A stretch of DNA of 64,000 nucleotides from Syntrophaceae bacterium UBA2280 (GTDB lineage: Bacteria > Desulfobacterota > Syntrophia > Syntrophales > Smithellaceae), in contig DDWS01000048.1 in assembly GCA_002347685.1 (NCBI GenBank), positions 5,176 to 69,175 on the forward strand, in the 5' to 3' direction. Shown here piece by piece: positions 46,411 through 56,122 of this stretch. How positions within the stretch are numbered: position 1 is the first letter of the stretch; each line of letters opens with the position of its first letter. The notes beneath the pieces are model-generated. The model searched no databases and had not been told where the DNA came from. It saw only the letters and a list, made by a program, of their open reading frames with translations. A program made the position numbers and the translations under genes.

Positions 46411-46495
46411 TAGAATGGCACTTCTTGGCAAACGAGACGCAGTCTCCGGCGGGGAAAAATGCGCAACATCACCGAAAAGGAATCGGTATGAAAAC

Positions 46496-47977
46496 ATGAA
46501 GAAAAAAGTAAAGAAAAGCGGTGCTTTACCAGACAAAGAGGCCCTGCCTAAAATCCTGATGACCGGCGCCGAATGCGCCCCTTTTGCCAAAACGGGGGGG
46601 CTCGCAGATGTTATCGGAACGCTGGCCCGGGAGCTTCACGCCCAGGGATTCGATATCCGTCTGATGCTGCCGTTTCATCGCATGATCAAGGATCAATATC
46701 ACAAACAGGTCCAACACGTGGTCAGCTTCAGCGTGGAGATCGGGTGGCAGTCCATGTATGTGGGCGTGGAATACTACGACTGGGAGGGCACCCCGGTCTA
46801 TTTTATCGACTGCGAACATTACTTCGGCCAGGCGATCTACTGTGGTGGCAATTTTGAAGGCGAACAATACGCCTACTTTTCGCGTGCGGTGATCGAGGCG
46901 TTGCCTTTGATCGGATTCGAGCCGGATATCGTCCATGTCAATGACTGGCACACCGCGATGATTCCCATGCTGCTTAAAACCCAATACCATTTGCAGCCGC
47001 AGGGCCGGTGCCAAAGCGTCTTGTCGATTCACAACCTGGCCTTTCAGGGACGTTTTGATTTCAATTTTGCGGCAAACCTGCTGCAAATCGATGGCCGTTA
47101 CAACCATCCGGACGCCATCGAGTTTCATGGGGACGCAAATTTCTTGAAAGGCGGCATTGTCTTTGCCGACAAACTGGTGACGGTCAGCCCGACCTATGCC
47201 CGCGAGATTCGAACGCCGTTTTACGGCGAGGGTCTAGACGGCGTCCTGGAAACCCGAGCAAATGATCTGACAGGCATCCTCAACGGCATTGACACCGTGG
47301 CCTTTAATCCGGCCTCAGACCCGATGATCCCCTATCCCTATAACGCCTCGAGGCTTGCGCAAAAGCAGAAGAACAAAGAGGCGCTGCTTGCCGAGATCGG
47401 ACTCGCCATCAGTCCTGACAAGCCCCTCATCGGCATGGTGACGCGGTTGACCAAACAAAAAGGGATCGATCTGGTGGTACGCGTATTAGATGAGATGCTT
47501 CAGGCGGATGCGGGGTTTGTACTGATCGGGACAGGCGATGCTCAATACGAACAATTCTTTCGCGATGTTGCGGCCAAAACGGGATCGCGGGCGGTCGGCC
47601 TGACCCGGTTTGATGATCCGCTTGCGCACCGCATCTACGCGGGATGCGATTTCTTTTTGATGCCGTCGCTTTTTGAGCCGTGTGGGCTCTCGCAGATGAT
47701 TGCGCTTCGCTACGGCACGCTGCCCATTGTCCGCGCGACAGGCGGGCTCAAAGATACTGTTTTCCCCTATAACGAATACACAAACGAGGGAAACGGGTTT
47801 TCTTTTGACAGCTACAACGCGCATGACATGCTGCATACCGTGCTCTACGCCCTGACTATTTATAAAAAAAAGACGCGTATGAACGCTCTGAGGAAAAAAG
47901 CGTTGAGGCAGGATCTGGGTTTTGAAAAAAGCGCGCTTGCCTATGCGGATCTCTACAGGGGGCTTTGCGAAAAGTGA
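46496..47977 (+). CDS. glgA: glycogen synthase (GT5)
   Basis: A 493-residue ADP-glucose glycogen synthase. The substrate-binding KTGGLADVIG motif is near the N-terminus (AECAPFAKTGGLADVIGTL); HVNDWHTAMIPMLL, GIVFADKLVTVSPTYAREI and the C-terminal FMPSLFEPCGLSQMIALRYG and GTLPIVRATGGLKDTVF follow. ATG 46496 is in frame, but AAGGA is better placed for an ATG at 46488 that opens only ATG AAA ACA TGA, whose stop overlaps the real start. It elongates glycogen from ADP-glucose made by glgC. Confidence 0.95.
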   Translation: MKKKVKKSGALPDKEALPKILMTGAECAPFAKTGGLADVIGTLARELHAQGFDIRLMLPFHRMIKDQYHKQVQHVVSFSVEIGWQSMYVGVEYYDWEGTPVYFIDCEHYFGQAIYCGGNFEGEQYAYFSRAVIEALPLIGFEPDIVHVNDWHTAMIPMLLKTQYHLQPQGRCQSVLSIHNLAFQGRFDFNFAANLLQIDGRYNHPDAIEFHGDANFLKGGIVFADKLVTVSPTYAREIRTPFYGEGLDGVLETRANDLTGILNGIDTVAFNPASDPMIPYPYNASRLAQKQKNKEALLAEIGLAISPDKPLIGMVTRLTKQKGIDLVVRVLDEMLQADAGFVLIGTGDAQYEQFFRDVAAKTGSRAVGLTRFDDPLAHRIYAGCDFFLMPSLFEPCGLSQMIALRYGTLPIVRATGGLKDTVFPYNEYTNEGNGFSFDSYNAHDMLHTVLYALTIYKKKTRMNALRKKALRQDLGFEKSALAYADLYRGLCEK

Positions 47978-48064
47978 TCCGAAATGATTTTCGTTGACAG
48001 GCGTTTTGTCGTCCCATAAAGGGTCTTTTTCTTACAGCGGGAGCTTTGTCTCTCAAACAGGGTC

Positions 48065-50515
48065 ATGGAAGGTACGCAGGTGAAAAACAGAATTTCAGAA
48101 ATTAAAGAAACCATCGAAGGCAAATTAAAGCGCTATTACGGCCGCACGCTTTCGAACGCCTCGGATGAGCAAATGTTTCAGGCGGTGGCGATGAGCATTC
48201 GCGACCTGATTCTTGAGCGGCAAGTGACGGCCAACGACGCCGTTTTGCAAAACGGGCAAAAAAGGCTGTGCTACCTTTCAGCCGAGTTTTTAATGGGCCG
48301 GGCGCTCGTTAACAACATGATCAACCTCGGTTTACTGGAAGACTACCGCGCCGTCATGGCCGAGATCGGCTATGACTTTGCAAAGCTCGAAGATCAGGAA
48401 AACGAAGCGGCTTTGGGCAACGGGGGCTTAGGCCGGCTGGCCGCCTGTTTTCTGGATTCGCTCTCCACGCTGAATCTGCCCGTGACGGGCTTTGGCATCC
48501 GCTACGAGTACGGCATGTTTTGCCAGCGGATCGTCGATGGCGCGCAGACGGAAGTCCCCGACGACTGGACGGCCAAAGGCGATGTCTGGGAAATCGAGCG
48601 GCGGGAAGAACAGGTGGAGGTCCGATTCGATGGCACGGTGGACGAAGTCTGGACGAAAGACGGTCTCACGATCGTGCACAAAAACTGCTCGACGGTCCTT
48701 GCGGTGCCCTACGACATGCCGGTGATCGGCTATGACAGTACGCTTCCCGCAACGCTTCGTCTGTGGCGCGCGGAATGCCCCGCGGTTTTCGATCTTCATT
48801 CGTTTAACAAGGGCGATCTCATCTGCATGCTGCAACAAAAAGAACTTGCCGAGTCGATCTCCAAAGTCCTGTACCCCAAAGACAACCACATCACCGGAAG
48901 AATGCTGCGCCTCAAACAGTATTACTTTCTGGCTTCGGCGACGATGCAGAGCATGGTGCGTGAGCACAAAAAACTCTATGGCGATGTGCGCACGCTGCCC
49001 GAAAAGATCGTGATCCAGATCAATGATATGCATCCGGCGCTGGCAATTCCGGAACTCACGCGCATTTTGATTGATGACGAAGGCCTGGGCTGGGACGATG
49101 CCTACGATATCGTGCGCCGCGTGTTTAACTATACCAATCATACGATTATGCCGGAGGCCCTGGGATCGTGGCCCGAGCAGCTGTTTAAATCGATGCTGCC
49201 GCGCGTTTACGCCATCATCTGGGAAATTAACGAACGTTTCAGCCGTCAGATCGCCCTGGCGTTTCCGGAAGACCGCGACAAAATAGCGCAGCTGTCCATT
49301 ATCGGTTATGACGAGATTCGCGTGGCCAACCTGTGCATTGCCGTGTGTCAAACGGTCAACGGGGTTTCGCAGCTTCACGGCAGAATCCTCAAGAGCAAGA
49401 CCTTCCGCGATTTTTATGTGATGTTCCCCAAAAAGTTTACGGCCATCACCAACGGCATGACCCAGCGTCGCTGGCTTGCCGCGGCCAATCCCGGGTTGTG
49501 CGCGCTTTTGTGCGATACCATCGGCGATACATTTATTCGCGATTATCGCGAGTTTGCCCTCCTCAAACCGCTGGCCGACGATGAGCGTTTTCAGGCCGAG
49601 TTCGCGCGCGTCAAGGAACAAAACAAAGCGCGCCTTGCCGAATATGTTTTTAAAAAACAGGGCGTGGTGCTGGATGTGCAATCCGTCTTTGATGTGCAGG
49701 CCAAAAGGCTGCACGAATACAAGCGCCAGCTTTTAAAAGTGCTGCACATTTTACATCTGTACAACCGCTTGCTCGAAAGTGATGGGTTTTCTTTGCCCCG
49801 TCCGGTCACCTTTTTGTTTGCCGCCAAGGCATCGCCTGCCTATCACAGGGCCAAGGAAATTATCCGGCTCATTCATGCCGTCTCCGCGCTGGTTGCCTCC
49901 CATCCGCTCACGAAAGACATCATACGGGTTGTTTTTCTTGAAAATTACAATGTGACTCTGGCCGAACACCTGATTCCCGCGGCGGATATCAGCGAGCAGA
50001 TATCCACGGCGGGATACGAGGCCTCCGGTACGGGAAACATGAAATTCATGCTCAACGGTGCAGTGACGCTTGGCACTCTGGACGGAGCGAATGTGGAAAT
50101 GTTCGATGAAGTGGGTGATGATAATATTTTCATCTTCGGCGCGCGTGCCCACGAGATTGCCCGCATGGAAAGCGATCACTCCTACAACCCCAAAGAGTAC
50201 TTTGACCGCAATGCGGATATTCACGCCGCGGTGGCGCATCTGGTGGACGGAACCCTGCCGGGCTTCGGAAAGGACGGATTTGAGGACCTTTTCCGCTCCC
50301 TGCTTTTTGGGGACTATGACCGGGCGGACAAATACTTCCTGCTGTATGATTTTGACGCTTACCGCGACATGTTTGAAACCGTACTTGCCGCGTACACGGA
50401 TCGGCCCGCCTGGACGAAAAAGGCGATTCTCAACACGGCTTCGGCAGGTTTTTTCAGTGTTGACCGAACCATCGCCGAGTATAACGAGAAAATCTGGGGG
50501 CTAAAATCCATTTAG
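48065..50515 (+). CDS. glgP: glycogen phosphorylase (GT35)
   Basis: An 816-residue phosphorylase. Signature regions: LCYLSAEFLMGRAL, GNGGLGRLAACFLDSLS, GFGIRYEYGMFCQ, TNGMTQRRWLAAANP, and the PLP lysine in EASGTGNMKFMLNGAVTLGT. It releases glucose-1-phosphate from glycogen ends. ATG 48065 is used, but GTG 48080 has the better ribosome site (GGAAGG, spacing 7). It follows glgA at 87 bp and is 22 bp from the GH13 gene. Confidence 0.96.
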   Translation: MEGTQVKNRISEIKETIEGKLKRYYGRTLSNASDEQMFQAVAMSIRDLILERQVTANDAVLQNGQKRLCYLSAEFLMGRALVNNMINLGLLEDYRAVMAEIGYDFAKLEDQENEAALGNGGLGRLAACFLDSLSTLNLPVTGFGIRYEYGMFCQRIVDGAQTEVPDDWTAKGDVWEIERREEQVEVRFDGTVDEVWTKDGLTIVHKNCSTVLAVPYDMPVIGYDSTLPATLRLWRAECPAVFDLHSFNKGDLICMLQQKELAESISKVLYPKDNHITGRMLRLKQYYFLASATMQSMVREHKKLYGDVRTLPEKIVIQINDMHPALAIPELTRILIDDEGLGWDDAYDIVRRVFNYTNHTIMPEALGSWPEQLFKSMLPRVYAIIWEINERFSRQIALAFPEDRDKIAQLSIIGYDEIRVANLCIAVCQTVNGVSQLHGRILKSKTFRDFYVMFPKKFTAITNGMTQRRWLAAANPGLCALLCDTIGDTFIRDYREFALLKPLADDERFQAEFARVKEQNKARLAEYVFKKQGVVLDVQSVFDVQAKRLHEYKRQLLKVLHILHLYNRLLESDGFSLPRPVTFLFAAKASPAYHRAKEIIRLIHAVSALVASHPLTKDIIRVVFLENYNVTLAEHLIPAADISEQISTAGYEASGTGNMKFMLNGAVTLGTLDGANVEMFDEVGDDNIFIFGARAHEIARMESDHSYNPKEYFDRNADIHAAVAHLVDGTLPGFGKDGFEDLFRSLLFGDYDRADKYFLLYDFDAYRDMFETVLAAYTDRPAWTKKAILNTASAGFFSVDRTIAEYNEKIWGLKSI

Positions 50516-50537
50516 GATTTCAAAAGGAGCAGCGACC

Positions 50538-52535
50538 ATGCTGATCAACTACCGAAATGAAATGCTGCACGATTCGTCGCTTGGCGCTTTCCGCGACCCG
50601 GTCGGGGCCCTGCCCGCCGGTGCGTCATTAACGCTGCGCTTCCAGTCGCGTCTGGCGAATGTGGAGAGCGTCTATCTGTGCCTCTTTTCCGAGTCGTTCC
50701 ACGAAGACCATCTGATGCGGCAGACGGATCAGACCTGGCAGGTCGATCTTGCGGCGCCGTCGGTTCCCGATGTTTACTGGTATTATTTTGCCGTTAATGT
50801 CGGCGGCAGACTTTGCTATTACGGCGCCGCCGGCAATCGCTCAGGCGGCAGCGGCTGTGTGTACAGTGACCCGCCGCCCGCTTATCAACTGACCGTTTAC
50901 CAGCAAGGCTATGACGTGCCCGCCTGGTTTCAAAAGAGCGTCATGTATCAGATCTTCCCGGATCGATTCCGCCGAAGTGACGACGACACGGCGCAAAAGG
51001 GGATGGCCTACCACCGCTCCAAGGGCCGCCGGGTTTATGAGCATGAGACGTGGAACGAACAGCCGTTATACAAACCGCTTCCGGGCGAAGCGGCGTATGA
51101 TCCGTGCGATTACTTCGGCGGAACGCTCAAGGGCATCGAGGCGTCTTTGGACTATCTGCAAAGCTTAGGCGTTGGCGTACTGTATTTGAATCCGATCTTT
51201 GAAGCGGCCTCCAACCACCGCTACAACACCGCCGACTACCTGCGCATCGATCCAATGTTGGGCGACAAAGCCGATTACGTGTCGCTTTGCAAAGAGGCGG
51301 CTGGGCGGGGCATCCGCATTCTGCTCGACGGTGTTTTTTCCCACACCGGCTCCGACAGCCTCTATTTCAACCGTGAGGGCGCCTACGAAAGTCCGGGGGC
51401 AGCCAACAGTCCGGACTCGATTTATTATCCCTGGTACACATTTGTTCGGTATCCGGATAAATACCGATGCTGGTGGGGATTTGAAACCCTCCCCGAGATC
51501 AATGAGGAAAATCCGGACTGGCAGCAGTTTGTCATTACAAGCGAAGACAGCGTGATCCGGCATTGGCTCAAAGCCGGGGCCAAAGGATACCGCCTGGATG
51601 TGGCAGACGAGTTGCCGGACGCAGTTCTTGCGATGATGTATGCCGTCGCCAAAAAAACAGACCCCGAATCTGTGCTATTAGGCGAGGTCTGGGAAGACGC
51701 AACGACGAAATTAAGCTATGGCGCCAGACGCCGCTATGCCCTGGGCGGCATGCTCGACTCCGTCACCAACTATCCGCTGCGCGCCGCCATAATCAGCTTT
51801 CTTACGCGAAAGTCGCAGGCTTTCGATCTGAAATATTTCCTGGTGGACCAGGCCGCGAATTATCCCCGTCCGATGTACTATGCCCTCACCAATCTTCTGT
51901 CGTCGCATGATGTGGAGCGAATCCGCACCGCTTGCAGCACCAAAATGGATCCCCATGAGCTGACCCGTCAGCAGCAGGCCTCTTTCGTCATTACCGACCG
52001 GCAGAACCAAAAGGGCGCCGCGCTCCAACGTCTGGCGGCCATCCTGCAATACGCGCTTCCCGGCGTTCCCTGTTTGTATTACGGCGATGAAAAAGGCATG
52101 AACGGCTTTCTCGATCCCTTCAACCGGGCTCCTTTTACCGGGGCGCCGTATGATCTGACAAAGGATTACCAGCGGCTGGCGCAGTTGCGTCAGGCGGCGG
52201 ATGCGCTGCAAACGGGGCATGCGGTATTTTTCGCCCCGGATGCCGACTGCATTGGTATTCTGCGTTATGTGATTGAAGGCCAGGATGCGCTGGGGCGGCA
52301 GGCTATAGACGGTATTTATTTTGTGGCGGTCAATCGGTCGGATGCGCCACGGCTGATCGTGTTTGATTTTCTAAGCAGGCATTCGCTGTTTTCGGAGGCA
52401 CACCAAAAGGCATTGCGCGGTGCGCTGGCCGGTACTGCCACCTGTCAGTTAACCCAGAAGCGCTATCCGCTGGATGAGGGTTTGCTGGAAATCGACCTTG
52501 CGGGCTTAAGCGCAGTCTGGCTTAAGATCGGCTGA
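50538..52535 (+). CDS. GH13 alpha-glucan hydrolase (neopullulanase/alpha-amylase type)
   Basis: A 665-residue GH13 enzyme. The N-terminal part (residues about 1-120) looks like a starch-binding CBM34/48-like domain. The barrel has KSVMYQIFPDRFRRSDDD and LLDGVFSHTGSDS, the nucleophile Asp in GYRLDVADELPD, Glu in LLGEVWEDA and the Asp in LLSSHDVERI. It probably hydrolyses or trims maltodextrins and branch points, filling the place of GlgX, which is absent. No signal peptide, so cytosolic. ATG 50538 with AAAGGAG. Confidence 0.9.
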   Translation: MLINYRNEMLHDSSLGAFRDPVGALPAGASLTLRFQSRLANVESVYLCLFSESFHEDHLMRQTDQTWQVDLAAPSVPDVYWYYFAVNVGGRLCYYGAAGNRSGGSGCVYSDPPPAYQLTVYQQGYDVPAWFQKSVMYQIFPDRFRRSDDDTAQKGMAYHRSKGRRVYEHETWNEQPLYKPLPGEAAYDPCDYFGGTLKGIEASLDYLQSLGVGVLYLNPIFEAASNHRYNTADYLRIDPMLGDKADYVSLCKEAAGRGIRILLDGVFSHTGSDSLYFNREGAYESPGAANSPDSIYYPWYTFVRYPDKYRCWWGFETLPEINEENPDWQQFVITSEDSVIRHWLKAGAKGYRLDVADELPDAVLAMMYAVAKKTDPESVLLGEVWEDATTKLSYGARRRYALGGMLDSVTNYPLRAAIISFLTRKSQAFDLKYFLVDQAANYPRPMYYALTNLLSSHDVERIRTACSTKMDPHELTRQQQASFVITDRQNQKGAALQRLAAILQYALPGVPCLYYGDEKGMNGFLDPFNRAPFTGAPYDLTKDYQRLAQLRQAADALQTGHAVFFAPDADCIGILRYVIEGQDALGRQAIDGIYFVAVNRSDAPRLIVFDFLSRHSLFSEAHQKALRGALAGTATCQLTQKRYPLDEGLLEIDLAGLSAVWLKIG

Positions 52536-52559
52536 AAAATTCCCCAATCGTCAGATGAG

Positions 52560-53882
52560 TCAAACCCGGCAGATCGATTTGTTGTCAAACATCGGGTCCT
52601 GCCCCATCATTTCCGGTGTCACCAGCACAATGCCCTCTTCGCTGATATGGAAACGCCTGGTGTCTTCGGCGCAGTTTTCACCAATGATGGTGTTGTCGGG
52701 AATGATCGTATTTTTGTCAATAATGGCGCGGACAATACGGCAGTTTCTCCCGATGTACACATTCGGCAAAACAACGCTGTCCTTGACCAGACTGCCGGTT
52801 TCAATGCGGGTTGCGGAAAAGATCACGGAGTGCTCCACATGCGCGCCCGCGACGATGCAGCCGCCGCTGATGAGCGAATTGATCGCTTCACCGCGCCTGG
52901 TGGCATCATCAAAGACAAACTTTGCCGGCGGGAGTTGGGTCTGGTAGGTCCAGATCGGCCAGCGCTTATTATAAAGGTTTAAGTCCGGTTCAACCGCGCA
53001 CAGCTCAATATTTGCCTTCCAGTAAGCATCCACAGTGCCCACGTCGCGCCAGTAAGCCATGGTGCCATCTTTGTTGCGGAAAGGATACGCCATCGCCTGA
53101 CTGTTGTGAATGGCAGGCGGGATGATGCTTTTGCCGAAATCATGCGCGGAGTTTTCATCTTTGGAATCTTCAGTCAGGGTGTTGTACAAAAATTGGGTCG
53201 AGAAAACATAAATGCCCATGGAGGCAAGCGCCGTATCGGGCTTGCCGGGCATGGCTTCCGGATCGGCGGGCTTTTCCGTAAACCGGGTGATGCGTAGGTT
53301 TGAATCCACCGACATGACGCCGAAATCACGCGCTTCCTCGCGCGGCACTTCGATGCAGGCCACCGTCATGTCCGCTTTGGATCGAACGTGCTGCATCAGC
53401 ATCCTTGAATAATCCATGGTGTAGATATGATCGCCGCCCAAAACCAGGACGTAATCCGGCGAATGGCGGTGAATGATATCGATATTCTGGTACAGAGCAT
53501 CCGCCGTTCCCTTGTACCATTCTTTGCCAATGCGCTGCTGAGCCGGAATGATCTCTACAAATTCGCCAATTTCAGCGCGCATGAAGCTCCAGGCCTGCTG
53601 CAGATGGCGGATCAGCGAATGCGCTTTATACTGAGTCAGAACGCCGATGCGGCGCAGACCCGAGTTGACGCAGTTGGAAAGAGGGAAGTCGATCATGCGG
53701 TATTTGCCCCCGAAAGGGACGGCGGGCTTGGCGCGCCATTTCGTCAACTCTCCCAGGCGGGAGCCCTCTCCGCCTGCCAGCACCAGCACCAGGGTCTGGC
53801 GCGTGACTTCGGTGGCAATTTTGGTTTCTACATAACCGTAATAATTTTGCTGATCGGACTGCTCTTCGTTTTGGTGGTTCAT
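52560..53882 (-). CDS. glgC: glucose-1-phosphate adenylyltransferase
   Basis: A 440-residue ADP-glucose pyrophosphorylase. VLAGGEGSRLGELTKWRAKP is the nucleotide-binding motif, and FPLSNCVNSGLRRIGVLTQ, VLVLGGDHIYTMDYSRML and FTEKPADPE hold the substrate contacts. The C-terminal left-handed helix repeats are present (GGCIVAGAHVEHSVIF ... VIFSATRIETGSLV). It supplies ADP-glucose to glgA. It is convergent to the GH13 gene with 24 bp between stops, so glgC is under separate promoter control from the rest of the locus. Confidence 0.96.
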   Translation of the reverse strand: MNHQNEEQSDQQNYYGYVETKIATEVTRQTLVLVLAGGEGSRLGELTKWRAKPAVPFGGKYRMIDFPLSNCVNSGLRRIGVLTQYKAHSLIRHLQQAWSFMRAEIGEFVEIIPAQQRIGKEWYKGTADALYQNIDIIHRHSPDYVLVLGGDHIYTMDYSRMLMQHVRSKADMTVACIEVPREEARDFGVMSVDSNLRITRFTEKPADPEAMPGKPDTALASMGIYVFSTQFLYNTLTEDSKDENSAHDFGKSIIPPAIHNSQAMAYPFRNKDGTMAYWRDVGTVDAYWKANIELCAVEPDLNLYNKRWPIWTYQTQLPPAKFVFDDATRRGEAINSLISGGCIVAGAHVEHSVIFSATRIETGSLVKDSVVLPNVYIGRNCRIVRAIIDKNTIIPDNTIIGENCAEDTRRFHISEEGIVLVTPEMMGQDPMFDNKSICRV

Positions 53883-54141
53883 AATGTCTTCATCCTGGCA
53901 AAAAAATTAGACCCTTTTTACGGGGATTATAAAGGAACCTTTTCTTGCCTGTCAATATGAAAAGCATGAAAATCTTCGGCGCTTCAAGCGCCTTGGCCCG
54001 GCTTTGTGATACGGTTGGCCTGAAATCAAGCATCATCTGGAATAAAATGTAAAGAGAAACACAATCAGCCTGTTTAGGCTTGCAAATAAAAGCATGGGGA
54101 TTTATAAATCGTATACGACTTGATTCGGGAGGCATCATTTT

Positions 54142-55482
54142 ATGAAAAAAAGGATTTCGGTTTTTATTCTCACATGGGTGCTGGCTTTGACCTGCGCCTT
54201 TCCTGCTTTACAGGCCGGCGCCCAAATGCCGAAAACAGCGCCCCCCTACCTTGTGGGGCCCTGGCTTTCATCCGATCAGGCCTTTTTTGATGGATGGTTG
54301 GGGAAACTCGTCCGGGAGGCGGAATCTTCAAAAGAGCCTCTTTTGCCGGTCATTGAGGAATTCAAAAATATCATCGAAGAAGACCCGCAGTTATACATGC
54401 TGTTTCATCAGATGTTTGAGCAGGTGCCGCACAATAAATTTTTCAGCAAGGACCCGACAGGCAAGCCCAATATCCAAAATTATCGCCAGATGCTGGCCGT
54501 CATGAACCGGATTTTAACCACAGCGCCGGAATTCAACCAAACCGGTCTGGTCGGCTTTCCGATCAACGCCATTCTCGACTGGCCCATGGGAACGCCCGCC
54601 GGAACCACGGCATTTCTAAATGACAAGGTCAACCGGCGGCTAAAAAAAATATTGAATCACTGGGCCATATTTCTGAGCTCGCCCGCCTCCCGCTATGTGT
54701 TGAGCGACGATCCCGAAAAAGGATGGTTCGGGCGTGACGCCAAAAAAGCGATGCCCGATTTTGTAAACGACTTTGTCTGCAACCCCGCATTGCCCTACCA
54801 CGGATTTTCCTCCTGGGATGATTTTTTCACGCGCACATTCAGAGAAGGGCGGCGCCCGGTGGCAAGCCCGGACGACGACGCGGTGATTGCCAATGCCTGC
54901 GAGTCTGCACCCTACCGGATTGCCGCAAACGTGAAGATTTCAGACAGATTCTGGATCAAAGCCCAGCCTTATTCGCTTTCGCATATGATGGCGATGGACC
55001 CGCAGGCAGGTATTTTCGCCGGCGGCACGGTTTATCAGGCATTTTTAAGCGCGCTTAGCTATCACCGCTGGCACAGTCCGGTCAGCGGTAAAATTGTCAA
55101 AACCCGCCTGATTGACGGTTCGTACTACGCCGAAACCCTGTCGGAAGGCTTTGACCCGGCAGGACCCAACGAATCCCAGGGCTACATCACGCATGTGGCC
55201 TCGCGCGCGTTGATCTTCATCGAAGCCGACAATCCGGATATCGGCTTGATGGCCGTCTTGTTTGTCGGCATGGCGGAAGTGTCCACAAACGAAATCACTG
55301 TCCGTGTCGGGCAGCATGTGAAAAAAGGCGATCAACTGGGAATGTTCCATTTTGGCGGTTCCACCCATTGCTTGATTTTCAGACCGCAGGTTCAACTGAA
55401 ATTCGACCTGCACGGACAAACCCCCGGACTGCATAGCGCAAACATTCCCGTCCGGGCCCGCATCGCAACGCTTGTGAAATAA
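54142..55482 (+). CDS. secreted phosphatidylserine-decarboxylase-like protein (PF12588/PsiD type)
   Basis: A 446-residue protein. ATG 54142 follows GGGAGG. Signal peptide residues about 1-27 (ending near LQAGAQ). Then an N-terminal PSDC domain (PF12588 type) and the pyruvoyl-decarboxylase domain with HGFSSWDDFFTRTFREG, ANACESAPYRIA, GGTVYQAFLSALSYHRWHSP and the self-cleavage motif FHFGGSTHCLIF (GGST in place of LGST). This arrangement is that of fungal PSD-like proteins including tryptophan decarboxylase PsiD. A periplasmic location is unusual. The substrate could be a phospholipid or an amino acid. Confidence 0.85.
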   Translation: MKKRISVFILTWVLALTCAFPALQAGAQMPKTAPPYLVGPWLSSDQAFFDGWLGKLVREAESSKEPLLPVIEEFKNIIEEDPQLYMLFHQMFEQVPHNKFFSKDPTGKPNIQNYRQMLAVMNRILTTAPEFNQTGLVGFPINAILDWPMGTPAGTTAFLNDKVNRRLKKILNHWAIFLSSPASRYVLSDDPEKGWFGRDAKKAMPDFVNDFVCNPALPYHGFSSWDDFFTRTFREGRRPVASPDDDAVIANACESAPYRIAANVKISDRFWIKAQPYSLSHMMAMDPQAGIFAGGTVYQAFLSALSYHRWHSPVSGKIVKTRLIDGSYYAETLSEGFDPAGPNESQGYITHVASRALIFIEADNPDIGLMAVLFVGMAEVSTNEITVRVGQHVKKGDQLGMFHFGGSTHCLIFRPQVQLKFDLHGQTPGLHSANIPVRARIATLVK

Positions 55483-55879
55483 GCACCATAGCGCAAAAGA
55501 AACAAAGAAGGCTCAAGGCGATCCGCCGCGAATATCGGAATATCCTGTCTCGTACCGGGTGGAAAGGAGTTGTAGCGAAGCGCCGGGATGGATGCCTTTA
55601 ATAACCTTTAGCCCTCAGCCTTAAATCCTTATCCCATCCACTATTCACCATGTCCATGAACGGTGAACCGATAGTTGCCATGTATTGTCAAGAAAAGGTT
55701 TGACCCTATGGCCCCCGACTTGATTCCCCATGGGAATATCCTGTTATGCCTCTTTGATTTCCCGTTCAGCAGATCTTACCGCAAGCGTCAATGATTGCAT
55801 CATGGAAATGGAAATACTCATTGCCATCTTTACCGGGTATGTTATGATTCGATAATCCTGATCTTTTCAGAGGGTGGCA
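55483..55879. other. intergenic region without clear features
   Basis: I see no gene, tRNA or strong hairpin. It separates the decarboxylase from the decayed AhpD-like gene. Confidence 0.45.
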
Positions 55880-56122
55880 ATGCATTACCATGAACCAAAG
55901 GATCTGGCCGATTTCCCGAACATCGGCGAATGTAACAAAGACTGGGGGGAAAACCATCCTGGGCATTACCGAGAGGACACCGGGTCGGGAAAACGAACCG
56001 GGCGAGATCAATCAAGTCTCGCGATGACCCTCGCCATGTCGCCAAACAACCCGTGTGCATGGATTCCGGTGTCACCAAAGCCCCATTCACGGGCGCAACC
56101 CGAAGGGTATAAAGACCCATGA
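55880..56122 (+). pseudogene. decayed AhpD/carboxymuconolactone-decarboxylase-like gene
   Basis: It starts well (MHYHEPKDLADFPNIGE, a typical opening of the CMD protein in arsenosugar loci) behind AGAGGG, but then becomes proteinaceous only in pieces. A second frame reads HVAKQPVCMDSGVTKA, where the conserved peroxidase CxxC region is expected (usually VAHxxQCPYCxDAxTK). Frameshifts have thus destroyed the catalytic part. The frame overlaps the start of the next gene. Confidence 0.5.

Noticed and set aside
46416..46430. Possible sigma-54 promoter (TGGCAC ... GGC) just after the repeat
   Set aside because: Spacing between the -24 and -12 elements is wrong by one base and the second repeat copy does not keep it.
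48428..49714. 428-codon open frame opposite glgP
   Set aside because: Antisense to a strongly conserved enzyme; it arises from GC-rich codon use.
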